Positions 33,441 through 41,663 of a DNA stretch of 64,000 nucleotides are shown in pieces. The stretch lies in the NCBI GenBank assembly GCA_045631425.1, contig JAZQUR010000011.1:1-64000 (forward strand), written 5' to 3'. The position numbers were made by a program, and so were the translations under genes. Positions within the stretch are counted from its first letter, which is position 1, and every line of letters begins with the position of its first letter. The notes beneath the pieces were generated by a model, which saw only the letters and a list, made by a program, of their open reading frames with translations, did not search any database and was not told the origin of the DNA. The DNA is from Treponema_I sp045631425 (GTDB taxonomy: Bacteria > Spirochaetota > Spirochaetia > Treponematales > Treponemataceae).

Positions 33441-35396
33441 ATGAAAACATTACCAACTCCATCTCTGTCTTACAAATTAGGAGCAAATATCAATCCTTTA
33501 ACAAGAAAGGTAACTTTTGCAATTTGGGCTCCTAGCGCAAAATCAGTTGTTTTGCAATTATTTAAAGACGGAAGTACAAAAACTGTTTATCAAGAACATA
33601 ATTTATCGTTAGATGTTAAAACAGGTGTTTGGACAGTTGTTCTCCCATACGAAAAGGAGATTTTTTACGAATACAAAATTGAGTCAAGTCGTGGAATCAA
33701 AAATTGTCTTGACCCTTATGCAAAATCTATGGCTGCTTTCACAAATGACGGCACTTCTGGTCGTGCAGCTGTAATTGATTTGTCACAAGCAAAGCCATAT
33801 AAAGTAAGTCTTACTCCAGATACAAAATCAACTCCTCAAGAAAAATGTAAAGCAAAAACAGTTGTTTACGAAATTTCTGTTCGAGATGCAACAATTACAA
33901 AAGAAGGCGGCGGAACATATCTTGATTTTATTGACAAGCTAAAATATATCAAAGATTTGGGCGTAACTCACATCCAATTAATGCCAGTTCAAAACTTCTA
34001 CAACAACGATGAAACAAAAAAAGATTTTGAAGATGCTGGAACTGTTCACAACAACAATTACAACTGGGGTTATGATCCTCACAACTATTTTTCTCCAGAA
34101 GGTTGGTATTCAAAAAATCCTAATGATCCATACGAAAGAATTAGAGAACTTCGCACTTTGATTAAGGCTGCTCATCTTATCGGTTTAAACGTAATTTTGG
34201 ACGTAGTTTACAATCACATGGCAAGAACTGATTTCTTAGATGATATTGAGCCAAATTATTATTTCAGACAAAATCCAGATGGAACATACAAAAACGGTTC
34301 TGGCTGTGGAAACGATGTTAAATCAGAAAACTTTATGGCAGGAAAATTGATTATTGATTCTTGTGCATATTGGGTAAAAAATTATGATGTTGACGGTTTC
34401 CGCTTCGACTTAATGGGATTAATCGATTCAAAGACAATGCTTGCAGCTTACAAAGCTTGTAAAAAAATCAAGAATAATATGCTTTTCATTGGGGAAGGTT
34501 GGAAAATGTACACAGGTGAAGAAGGAACTTGTGGTATGGACCAAAACTTCATGACTCAAACTGATGATATTGCTGTATTTAGCGATGAAGTTCGCGACTT
34601 GATTAAAGCTGGTGGTATGAATGAAAAAGGACAAGGCTTCTTAACTGGAAAACAGGTAAGTCTAAAGCATTTATTCTACAATCTAACAGGTCGTCCACAA
34701 ATCAATTATCAAGCTGACTCTCCATTAGATAGCGTTGTTTATATTGATTGTCATGATGGTTTGACTTTGCACGACTCAATTGTTGTAAATGCAGATATTG
34801 ACGAGTCAAAACCTGAAGAAAGACAAAAAGCTCTTGATTTACTAAAAATCGGTAACGCAATGGTTTTAACAAGTCAGGGAATCGCTTTCTTACACGCAGG
34901 TCAAGAATTTGGTCGTTCAAAACCAGCTTTTGCAGGTGCTTTCACAAATGATGGAGAAATTATTCATCAGTTTGTAAAAAATAGTTATGACTCAAGTGAT
35001 AACATCAACCAAATCCATTGGCTTGCTTCAAATGATGTAGAACTTTCTTATAGACCACTTTTGGAATACACAAAAGGTTTACTTGCATTGAGAAGAAAAT
35101 TCAACGCATTTACACTTGGAAGTCAAAAACTTGTAGAAAAAGCAACAAAATTCGTAGAAACAAGTAATCCTTTTGTACTTTGTTACACAATCGAATACGA
35201 AGGAAAACTTTGGTATCTATGTTTTAATGCTTCTGAATATTCTTATCCATTGATGATGGAAAAAAATGGTAAACTTGATGTTTTTGTAAACAAAGAAATT
35301 GCAAGTTCAGATGCCATTGCTCAATTTGATGCAAAACAAGGTTCAAGTATGGAAATCCCTGCAAGATCTTGTTTTATCGCAAGTATTAACGCATAA
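33441..35396 (+). CDS. pulA: type I pullulanase (GH13), cytoplasmic
   Basis: A 651-residue debranching enzyme hydrolysing alpha-1,6 links of glycogen or pullulan. The N-terminal CBM48 domain (about 10-105) precedes the GH13 barrel: signature YNWGYDPHNYFSPEG, DVVYNHMA, then nucleophile Asp323 in GFRFDLMG, acid Glu352 in FIGEGWKM and Asp439 in DCHDGLTLHD. A C-terminal beta domain ends the protein. There is no signal peptide, so it acts on internal glycogen or imported branched maltodextrins. AGGA is the ribosome site. It follows the ROK regulator. Confidence 0.93.
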   Translation: MKTLPTPSLSYKLGANINPLTRKVTFAIWAPSAKSVVLQLFKDGSTKTVYQEHNLSLDVKTGVWTVVLPYEKEIFYEYKIESSRGIKNCLDPYAKSMAAFTNDGTSGRAAVIDLSQAKPYKVSLTPDTKSTPQEKCKAKTVVYEISVRDATITKEGGGTYLDFIDKLKYIKDLGVTHIQLMPVQNFYNNDETKKDFEDAGTVHNNNYNWGYDPHNYFSPEGWYSKNPNDPYERIRELRTLIKAAHLIGLNVILDVVYNHMARTDFLDDIEPNYYFRQNPDGTYKNGSGCGNDVKSENFMAGKLIIDSCAYWVKNYDVDGFRFDLMGLIDSKTMLAAYKACKKIKNNMLFIGEGWKMYTGEEGTCGMDQNFMTQTDDIAVFSDEVRDLIKAGGMNEKGQGFLTGKQVSLKHLFYNLTGRPQINYQADSPLDSVVYIDCHDGLTLHDSIVVNADIDESKPEERQKALDLLKIGNAMVLTSQGIAFLHAGQEFGRSKPAFAGAFTNDGEIIHQFVKNSYDSSDNINQIHWLASNDVELSYRPLLEYTKGLLALRRKFNAFTLGSQKLVEKATKFVETSNPFVLCYTIEYEGKLWYLCFNASEYSYPLMMEKNGKLDVFVNKEIASSDAIAQFDAKQGSSMEIPARSCFIASINA

Positions 35397-35402
35397 AAAA
35401 TT

Positions 35403-35462
35403 AGCTATGTTTAAAAGTGAATAGGGGAAATCAGCCTTAATATCAACTTTTTGAACATAGCT
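35403..35462 (+). terminator. long imperfect hairpin between pullulanase and GH20 genes
   Basis: AGCTATGTT (35403-35411) pairs with AACATAGCT (35454-35462), and the inner AAAAGTGA pairs with TCAACTTTT allowing a bulge. A short T run follows (35466-35470). It may be a weak terminator or processing site that separates the two genes' expression. Confidence 0.45.
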
Positions 35463-35510
35463 TATGTTTTTGGAGACTTATCCACAATTTTGAAATCAAC
35501 GAGGATTATC

Positions 35511-36944
35511 ATGGAAAGCATACTTAACGAAAAAATTAAGCCTACTGATTTAGGACTAATTCCAACTCCAAAAAAACTAGATTTGCAAGAAGGATTTTAT
35601 TCTGGAAGTCTAGAAGCTGTGAAAAAAACTCTTTTGAAAACTGATAGAGAACTTTCTAGTCTTGAAAAAGAGTCATATAGCTTAAAAATCACTTCTGATT
35701 CAATTGAAATCACTGCATACGACCCAGTAGGGCTTTTTTATGGCGAAATGACAGTTAAGCAACTTTCTATGATTTTTGATAAAGTGCCTTGTTTGCAAAT
35801 CGAAGATAAGCCTGATTTTGAATGGCGTGGATTTATGCTTGACTGTTCAAGAAACTTTTTCCCAGTGGAGTTTATATATAAACTTTTGGATGTAATCGCT
35901 CTTCATAAATTAAATAGATTTCACTGGCACTTAACTGATGATCAAGGTTGGCGTATTCCAGTGCCGGAATATCCACTTTTAACAGAGGTTGGGGCTTGGC
36001 GTAATGATTGTCGTTATACTTGGGAAGAAAAAGTTGGCGGATTTTACACAGAAGATGAAATCAAATCTGTTGTAAAAAAAGCTGCTGATTTACATATTAC
36101 AGTTATTCCAGAAATTGAAACACCGGGGCATGCATCAAGTATTTTGGCTTCTTATCCACATTTGGGATGTACTGGTGGGCCATACAAAGTTGAAAGTCGT
36201 TTCGGCATTTTTGATGATGTTTTGTGTAGCGGAAATGATGAGATTTTTACAGTATACGAAAAAGTTTTTGATACTGTTTGTAGACTTTTTCCTGGACCTT
36301 ACGTTCATATTGGTGGGGATGAGTGTCCTCGCAAACGTTGGGAAACTTGTCCAAAGTGTCAGCAAAGAAAAAAAGATTTGGGCCTAGAATCAACTGGCGA
36401 ATTACAAAGCTATTTAACAGTGCGGTTTGCAAAAATGCTTGAAGAACGGGGAAAAATCCCAATTGGTTGGGACGAAGTGCTAGAGGGAACAGAAAAACTA
36501 GGGCTTCCAAAATCACTTATCGTACAATCTTGGCGAGGACTTTCTGGTGGAGAAACTGCAGCAAAACTTGGGCACAAAGCAATTATGTCACCTCAAACTG
36601 CAGGATGTTATCTTGATTATAAGCATAAAGATACTCCTTTAGAACCAGGTATGATTGGCGTAACATCTGTAAAAAAATCTTTTGAATTTGAACCAGTTAC
36701 AAAAGAAATGTCAGAGTCAACAAAAGCAAATATACTTGGTGGACAAGGAAACTTGTGGACAGAGTGTATTTATTCTTCAAAACTTGCAGAATATATGGCA
36801 TTTCCTCGTCTTTGCGCTATTGCTGAAAAACTTTGGACTTGCGAAGGAAATACTGATATAGAAAACTTTGTGGAAAGATTGGGAGTTCATAAAAAAAGAC
36901 TTCAAAAAATGGATTTCCTATTTTATAATGGAGATATGGAATAA
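35511..36944 (+). CDS. beta-N-acetylhexosaminidase (GH20)
   Basis: A 477-residue glycosidase releasing terminal GlcNAc/GalNAc. The N-terminal GH20b alpha/beta domain (about 15-105) is followed by the barrel starting DFEWRGFMLDCSRNFFP. Next come RFHWHLTDDQGWR and the catalytic pair Asp270-Glu271 in HIGGDECPRKRWE. Further on are VIPEIETPGH and a final WTECIYSSKLAEYMAFPR. No signal peptide, so it should act on imported chitobiose or cell-wall fragments in the cytoplasm. I start at ATG 35511 after GAGGAT; an upstream frame from 35451 overlaps the intergenic hairpin. Confidence 0.92.
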   Translation: MESILNEKIKPTDLGLIPTPKKLDLQEGFYSGSLEAVKKTLLKTDRELSSLEKESYSLKITSDSIEITAYDPVGLFYGEMTVKQLSMIFDKVPCLQIEDKPDFEWRGFMLDCSRNFFPVEFIYKLLDVIALHKLNRFHWHLTDDQGWRIPVPEYPLLTEVGAWRNDCRYTWEEKVGGFYTEDEIKSVVKKAADLHITVIPEIETPGHASSILASYPHLGCTGGPYKVESRFGIFDDVLCSGNDEIFTVYEKVFDTVCRLFPGPYVHIGGDECPRKRWETCPKCQQRKKDLGLESTGELQSYLTVRFAKMLEERGKIPIGWDEVLEGTEKLGLPKSLIVQSWRGLSGGETAAKLGHKAIMSPQTAGCYLDYKHKDTPLEPGMIGVTSVKKSFEFEPVTKEMSESTKANILGGQGNLWTECIYSSKLAEYMAFPRLCAIAEKLWTCEGNTDIENFVERLGVHKKRLQKMDFLFYNGDME

Positions 36945-37044
36945 AAATCTGTCATAATATGATTTTTAATTCTGATGATATAAGACTGTGTTTCGAAAAA
37001 TAAATTTTTCTGAATATGGTTTTACAAATTCCCATGGAGTGATT

Positions 37045-37995
37045 ATGAAAAAAATATTGTGTGTAGCCTTCTTTGTTTTGATTTTTGGACTTTTTTCTTG
37101 TACTGCGAGGGAAGCTGCATACAATGGTAGCGAATACTCTTTTTCGGTTGAGTATTCGGAAAAAGTTTGTCCTGGGGATATTGTTTATCTAAATATCAGT
37201 TTTTATGCTGATGATTACGATTATAAGGTGCCAGAGAAAGCTAGTGCAGAGTTAATTAGGATTTCTAATGGGAAAAGTTATGGGAAACAGGATTTGTATA
37301 CTGTAAGGCAAAATCCTCATGTAATGTTTGCAGGAATTCCTTTATCAACCTATTTAGAGCCGGGTGAGTTTTATCTCGAAGTTCACTATGAAGAAGCAAA
37401 TGGTCGTGAAATGAAGTTTACCTTGCCTGTTGTTGCGGTTGAAAAAGAATTTATCAGCGAAACTTTATATCTAAATGCTACAAATACTGCTATAAAAACT
37501 GATAATAGCCCACAACGAGCAGCACAAATTGATAGACTTAACGAGATTTTGTATGCAGCAAATAAAAATGCTGTGTATTACAATACAAACTTTGTTTATC
37601 CGGTAGAATCAACTCGTAGAACTGCTTTTTTTGGGGATAGACGAGTTTATCAGTATAATACAGGTTCTTCATCAACATCTTTGCACTATGGAGTTGATTT
37701 TGGTGTACCAACTGGCACTCCGGTTTATGCTTGTGGAGATGGAAAAGTTGTTTTGGTAGAAGATAGAGTTTCTACAGGCTGGTCTGTGGTTATAGAGCAC
37801 TTGCCAGGATTGTACAGTCTGTATTATCACTTGGATTCTACTTTGATTGAAGAAGGAATGTTGGTAAAGGCCGGTGAGCAAATCGCTTTTTCTGGCGCAA
37901 CAGGACTTGCAACGGGACCTCATCTTCACTGGGAAGTTAGATTTTTAGGTGAAGCAATAAATCCTGATTTTTTTGTAGAAAATGAACTTTTTTAG
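37045..37995 (+). CDS. M23-family peptidase lipoprotein (LytM domain)
   Basis: A 316-residue lipoprotein with signal peptide and lipobox LFSC (Cys about residue 17). A beta-rich N-terminal domain (about 25-140) precedes the LytM/M23 domain (about 195-315), with zinc ligands in LHYGVDFG (HxxxD) and HLHWE. All ligands are present, so it is probably an active peptidoglycan endopeptidase; the YHLD segment also fits. The start at ATG 37045 follows GGAG by seven bases; a longer frame from 36988 would hide the lipobox. It stands alone before a strong terminator. Confidence 0.88.
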   Translation: MKKILCVAFFVLIFGLFSCTAREAAYNGSEYSFSVEYSEKVCPGDIVYLNISFYADDYDYKVPEKASAELIRISNGKSYGKQDLYTVRQNPHVMFAGIPLSTYLEPGEFYLEVHYEEANGREMKFTLPVVAVEKEFISETLYLNATNTAIKTDNSPQRAAQIDRLNEILYAANKNAVYYNTNFVYPVESTRRTAFFGDRRVYQYNTGSSSTSLHYGVDFGVPTGTPVYACGDGKVVLVEDRVSTGWSVVIEHLPGLYSLYYHLDSTLIEEGMLVKAGEQIAFSGATGLATGPHLHWEVRFLGEAINPDFFVENELF

Positions 37996-38006
37996 TTAAT
38001 GTCAAA

Positions 38007-38045
38007 AAAAGGTCTAGTGTAAATCTCTTACGCTAGACCTTTTGC
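38007..38045. terminator. bidirectional intrinsic terminator
   Basis: A 16-bp stem with one G-U pair (38007-38022 with 38028-38043, core GGTCTAG/CTAGACC) and a 5-nt loop lies between the convergent M23 and mutL genes. Confidence 0.9.
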
Positions 38046-38055
38046 ATTTTAAACC

Positions 38056-39996
38056 TTATGTGCGTTTTATTAGCTCGTAAAGTTTTTCTTGGGTTAGTTC
38101 TATCCAAAGGGGACGGCCGTGAGGACAATGTGGCTCTTCCAATGCAAAAATATCTTTTATGAGGTTTGTTGCAGTTTCTGGATCAAGAACATTGCCTTCT
38201 TTTATAGCCGAGCGACAAGCGGCTGTTGCAAAAATGTCGTGCATAATCTCTTTTGGAGAAACTTTTTTTTCAAGTAGCAATTCTTTTAGCTCTGCTTCTG
38301 TTCCTTGCCAAGTTATTGGAACGCTTTTTATTTCCCAAATATCATCACTTGTTTTTTCCGCTTCAAATCCTGATTCTTTTAACTCATCAAGCAATTTTTT
38401 TAGATATTCGTCTTCTTCTTTGCTTTCTGTGGTTATTCTGTATGGAATCAAGAGATTTTGCTTTTTGTTGGCGTTTTTCATCAATGCTTCGTAGCGAAGA
38501 CGTTCGTGTCCTGCATGTTGATCAACCAAAAATAGAGAATTATCTTTTTCCACTAGCAAAAATACATTGAAAAGTTGCCCAAGATATTTAAAATCAGTTG
38601 ATGTTTGGGCTGGTGAGTCAATTGCAGTTTCTGCCATTTTTGCGATTTGATTGCTATCTAGTTTTGAATATTCAGACTCTATGGAGTTTATTACTTTGTG
38701 AAAATTTCCAGCGTAATTTGGTTCTCTTTCACTTGGAAAACTTTCGCCTGTTGAAAATTTTGCTGATGAATAGCTTTTTCCAGATGAAAAGCCATTTTTG
38801 CCAAAACTTGATGCACCAGAATAATTTGAATATCCTGAATAATTTTTTGAACTAGAGGAAGTTTGAAAATCAAATGTGTTTTCTTGTTTCTTTGTTTGGG
38901 TAAGTCCAAGGCGGGTTTCTGGCAAAGAAAAATCTGTGCTTGGTTTGATTGTGTTTTTTGCGTAGAAATTTCTTACTGAAACAGAAACTTCATGGTGGAT
39001 TGGCCCAATATCCAAAAACTTCACTTCTTTTTTTGCTGGGTGGATATTGAAATCAACAAGGGAAGAATCCACGTCTAAAAACAATGCCGCTATAGGATGG
39101 GTTCCGTTTGGAAAAAATCCCGTAGAGCCGTATTCTATGGCTTGTACAAGGGAAAATTCTGTTACTCTGCGACCATTTACAAAAATGTATATGTGCTTCT
39201 TATCCCCCCGAGATTGGCTGATATCACCTAAAACTAGAGTGCCTTTCCACAATCCTTTTTCTTTGTCGAAAAACTGTACTTCGTGAAAAAGTTTTGTGTA
39301 AGCAGTTAGTTCTAAACATTCTGCAAATCGTTCTTTGAGACTTTGATTTTTTACAAGGTTAAACTTTTCTTTACCGTCAATTACAAATGAAAAGCCAACT
39401 TCTGGGAAAGGCATAGCTTTTTCGATAAAAGTTTGCTTACACAAAGTTGTTTCAGTTGCTGGACGTTTTAGGAAAAGTCGTCGAGCTGGGATGTTTTCAA
39501 ATAGATTTTTGGAGGAAACTACAGTTCCGTCAGATAAAGTTGCAATTTCTACGTGATTTTCACCATTTCCAGCAAGGGGTGCTGTCATTTTGTAAGCCAC
39601 ATTTTCGCCTTTTCTAAGAGATGTGATTTCAAGTCGGCTTACTGCGGCGATAGAGGCGAGAGCTTCCCCTCGGAAACCAAGTGTGGCTAGTTTTTGCAAA
39701 TCTTCTTCTGAAGTGATTTTGCTTGTGGAGTGAGGTTTTGCACAGGAAAGCAAATCTTCTTTTGTCATACCTGTTCCGTTGTCTTTTACACGGATAGAAT
39801 CGATTCCACCAGCTTCTATATCAACTTTTATTAAATCGGCGCCAGAATCCACAGCGTTGTCTAATAATTCCCGTAAAACTGATGCAGGGCGGTCGATAAC
39901 TTCACCAGCAGCGATTTTTCGGGCAACTTCTGTGGGCAATAATCTTACAGGATTTTGGGAACCTTTTCGTGAAATTGTCTTTTTAATTATATCCAT
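38056..39996 (-). CDS. mutL: DNA mismatch repair endonuclease MutL
   Basis: A 646-residue mismatch-repair protein. The GHKL ATPase domain shows EVIDRPASVLRELLDNAVDSG, KDNGTGMT and TLGFRGEALASIA, given in short as RELLDNAVDSG. A Ser/Tyr/Gly-rich disordered linker (about 365-440) follows. The C-terminal domain carries the endonuclease motif DQHA-X2-E-X4-E from Asp492 (DQHAGHERLRYE), with ACRSAIKEG and CPHGRP. It is therefore a nicking-type MutL, as in organisms without MutH. It precedes no mutS here; xseB and xseA lie upstream on the same strand. Confidence 0.95.
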   Translation of the reverse strand: MDIIKKTISRKGSQNPVRLLPTEVARKIAAGEVIDRPASVLRELLDNAVDSGADLIKVDIEAGGIDSIRVKDNGTGMTKEDLLSCAKPHSTSKITSEEDLQKLATLGFRGEALASIAAVSRLEITSLRKGENVAYKMTAPLAGNGENHVEIATLSDGTVVSSKNLFENIPARRLFLKRPATETTLCKQTFIEKAMPFPEVGFSFVIDGKEKFNLVKNQSLKERFAECLELTAYTKLFHEVQFFDKEKGLWKGTLVLGDISQSRGDKKHIYIFVNGRRVTEFSLVQAIEYGSTGFFPNGTHPIAALFLDVDSSLVDFNIHPAKKEVKFLDIGPIHHEVSVSVRNFYAKNTIKPSTDFSLPETRLGLTQTKKQENTFDFQTSSSSKNYSGYSNYSGASSFGKNGFSSGKSYSSAKFSTGESFPSEREPNYAGNFHKVINSIESEYSKLDSNQIAKMAETAIDSPAQTSTDFKYLGQLFNVFLLVEKDNSLFLVDQHAGHERLRYEALMKNANKKQNLLIPYRITTESKEEDEYLKKLLDELKESGFEAEKTSDDIWEIKSVPITWQGTEAELKELLLEKKVSPKEIMHDIFATAACRSAIKEGNVLDPETATNLIKDIFALEEPHCPHGRPLWIELTQEKLYELIKRT

Positions 39997-40023
39997 AGCT
40001 AAATTAACTTCTCCAAGGAAAAA

Positions 40024-40260
40024 TTAGTTTAATTCATCAAATAGTCCAATTTCTGGCTTGTTTTCTGCCACAGTTGGAACTGGATTGTTCATAAGGATTT
40101 GAACCTTACTTTCGATTTTTTCAAGTTCTTTTTCCATTTTTCGAGCTAATGTAATTCCTTCTTCAAAGTAATTAACAGCGTCTTCTAGGGAAATATCAGT
40201 TTTTTTGATAGTGTCAGCGATTTCTTCTAATCTGTTAAGTTTTTCTTCAAAGTTTTTCAT
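40024..40260 (-). CDS. xseB: exodeoxyribonuclease VII small subunit
   Basis: A 78-residue helical subunit with the family pattern FEEKLNRLEEIADTIKKTDISLEDAV and YFEEGITLARKMEKEL, shown here as NRLEEIADTIKK and YFEEGITLARK. Several copies bind one XseA to form exonuclease VII, which degrades single-stranded DNA from both ends. It starts thirteen bases after the xseA stop, so the subunits are co-expressed. mutL follows after 27 bases. Confidence 0.93.
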   Translation of the reverse strand: MKNFEEKLNRLEEIADTIKKTDISLEDAVNYFEEGITLARKMEKELEKIESKVQILMNNPVPTVAENKPEIGLFDELN

Positions 40261-40273
40261 GTATTACCTCTGT

Positions 40274-41488
40274 TTAATTTGTTGTAGAATTTACAGTTAC
40301 GTTGATTGTGCCACTTTCTGGTACAATTTCCAATATTTGTCCGGGTTTGACGCTGGCTGCACTTGTGATAATTTTTCCAGTTTCTTTATCGCGAACCATG
40401 GCGTATCCTCGGGATAAAATCAGTTTTGGGTCTGAGGCTTCTAGACGGATTTTTGCATTTTCGATACGTTTTTTGATGTTGTCGATTTTGTCGTGAATAT
40501 TGTCTAAAAGTTGCTCTTTTGCATCGTCAAATCGCATGAGATATGGTTGTTCGATTGTTCTAAAACTCATTTCCAAGGATTCTGGAGTGAAGCTTTTTAT
40601 CAACAATTTGCAATTTGATATTTTATTTTCTATGGTTTGAGTAAGATGATTTTTTACTTGCTGGATATATCCAGTTATATCTGATAAAAGTGGGGTACAA
40701 ATTTCTGCGGCGGCAGAGGGAGTTGGTGCTCGTCTGTCGGCTGCAAAGTCGCTGATAGCCCAGTCAATTTCATGTCCAACTGCGGAAACTGTTGGAATTG
40801 CGGATTCTGCAATGGCTCTGACAACATTTTCTTCTGAGAAGGGAAGTAGATCTTCTAGAGAGCCGCCACCACGTCCAACGATTAGCACATCGCAGAGTTT
40901 GTGAAGATTGGCGTATCTTATTTGATTTTCGATTTGTTTTGCTGCATCGGAGCCTTGAACACTACAAGGTAAAACTAAAACGTTTACAAGAGGATTTCTT
41001 CTTCGTGTGATATTTAAAATATCTTGTAATGCAGCGCCTGTTGGACTTGTAACTACGCCGATTGTTGTTGGGAAAAACGGAAGAGGAACTTTGTCGGCTT
41101 CATCAAATAAACCTTCCATAGCAAGACGGCGCTTTCGTTCTTCAAGCATTTGGAGAATGTCACCAGTTCCCGCTTGTTCCATTTTTGAGATAATGATTTG
41201 ATAGCTACCTTGTGGTGGATAAACAGAAATTGAGCCTTTAACTCGAACCATCATTCCATCTTTTGGAGTGAATGTAAGTTTTAAGGCGTTTCCACGAAAT
41301 AAACATGCCTTGATAGCTGCTTTGTCGTCTTTTAGAGTAAAGTAAATATGTCCAGAACTTGAAGGTCTGTAGTTTGATATTTCACCTTCTAGAGAAAAAG
41401 CAATTTCTGAAAATTCGTATTCAAGTAAGTTTTTTATTTTGTTTGTTAATTCGCTAACGGAAAAAACAGTTTCATTATTCTCTTCCAA
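40274..41488 (-). CDS. xseA: exodeoxyribonuclease VII large subunit
   Basis: A catalytic subunit of about 404 residues. The N-terminal OB fold begins FSVSELTNKIKNLLE and includes SSGHIYFTLKD. The catalytic region shows GVVTSPTGAALQDILNI, VGRGGGSLEDLLPFSEE and SAVGHEIDWAISDFAADRRA, given here as GHEIDWAISDFAADRRA. A helical C-terminus ends in LSRGYAMV. There is no ATG near the start. TTG 41488 is preceded by GAGGG at about five bases; a TTG at 41500 is an alternative. TATACT (41510-41505) may be its -10. Confidence 0.92.
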   Translation of the reverse strand: MEENNETVFSVSELTNKIKNLLEYEFSEIAFSLEGEISNYRPSSSGHIYFTLKDDKAAIKACLFRGNALKLTFTPKDGMMVRVKGSISVYPPQGSYQIIISKMEQAGTGDILQMLEERKRRLAMEGLFDEADKVPLPFFPTTIGVVTSPTGAALQDILNITRRRNPLVNVLVLPCSVQGSDAAKQIENQIRYANLHKLCDVLIVGRGGGSLEDLLPFSEENVVRAIAESAIPTVSAVGHEIDWAISDFAADRRAPTPSAAAEICTPLLSDITGYIQQVKNHLTQTIENKISNCKLLIKSFTPESLEMSFRTIEQPYLMRFDDAKEQLLDNIHDKIDNIKKRIENAKIRLEASDPKLILSRGYAMVRDKETGKIITSAASVKPGQILEIVPESGTINVTVNSTTN

Positions 41489-41598
41489 ATTATCCCTCAA
41501 AAAAAGTATATCATATTTGAAAGATATAATGAATAAAAATTCGATAAATTATTTTTAAGAAATATAACTCATTAGAGGCTTAAAAACGCTAAATCCCT

Positions 41599-41627
41599 TT
41601 GCCAAATTTCTCAAAATGATATATAAT
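41599..41627 (+). promoter_or_regulatory. flhA-flhF-flhG promoter
   Basis: TTGCCA (41599-41604), 17 bases and TATAAT (41622-41627) form a strong sigma-70 promoter. The leader is about 30 nt with AGGGTGGGGG as ribosome site before ATG 41664. Confidence 0.85.
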
Positions 41628-41663
41628 AGTTCTACTAAATGACTGAAAGGGTGGGGGTCCTTA

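Noticed and set aside
36988..37044. Longer start for the M23 lipoprotein
   Set aside because: It would place the lipoprotein signal peptide internally; ATG 37045 has GGAG upstream.
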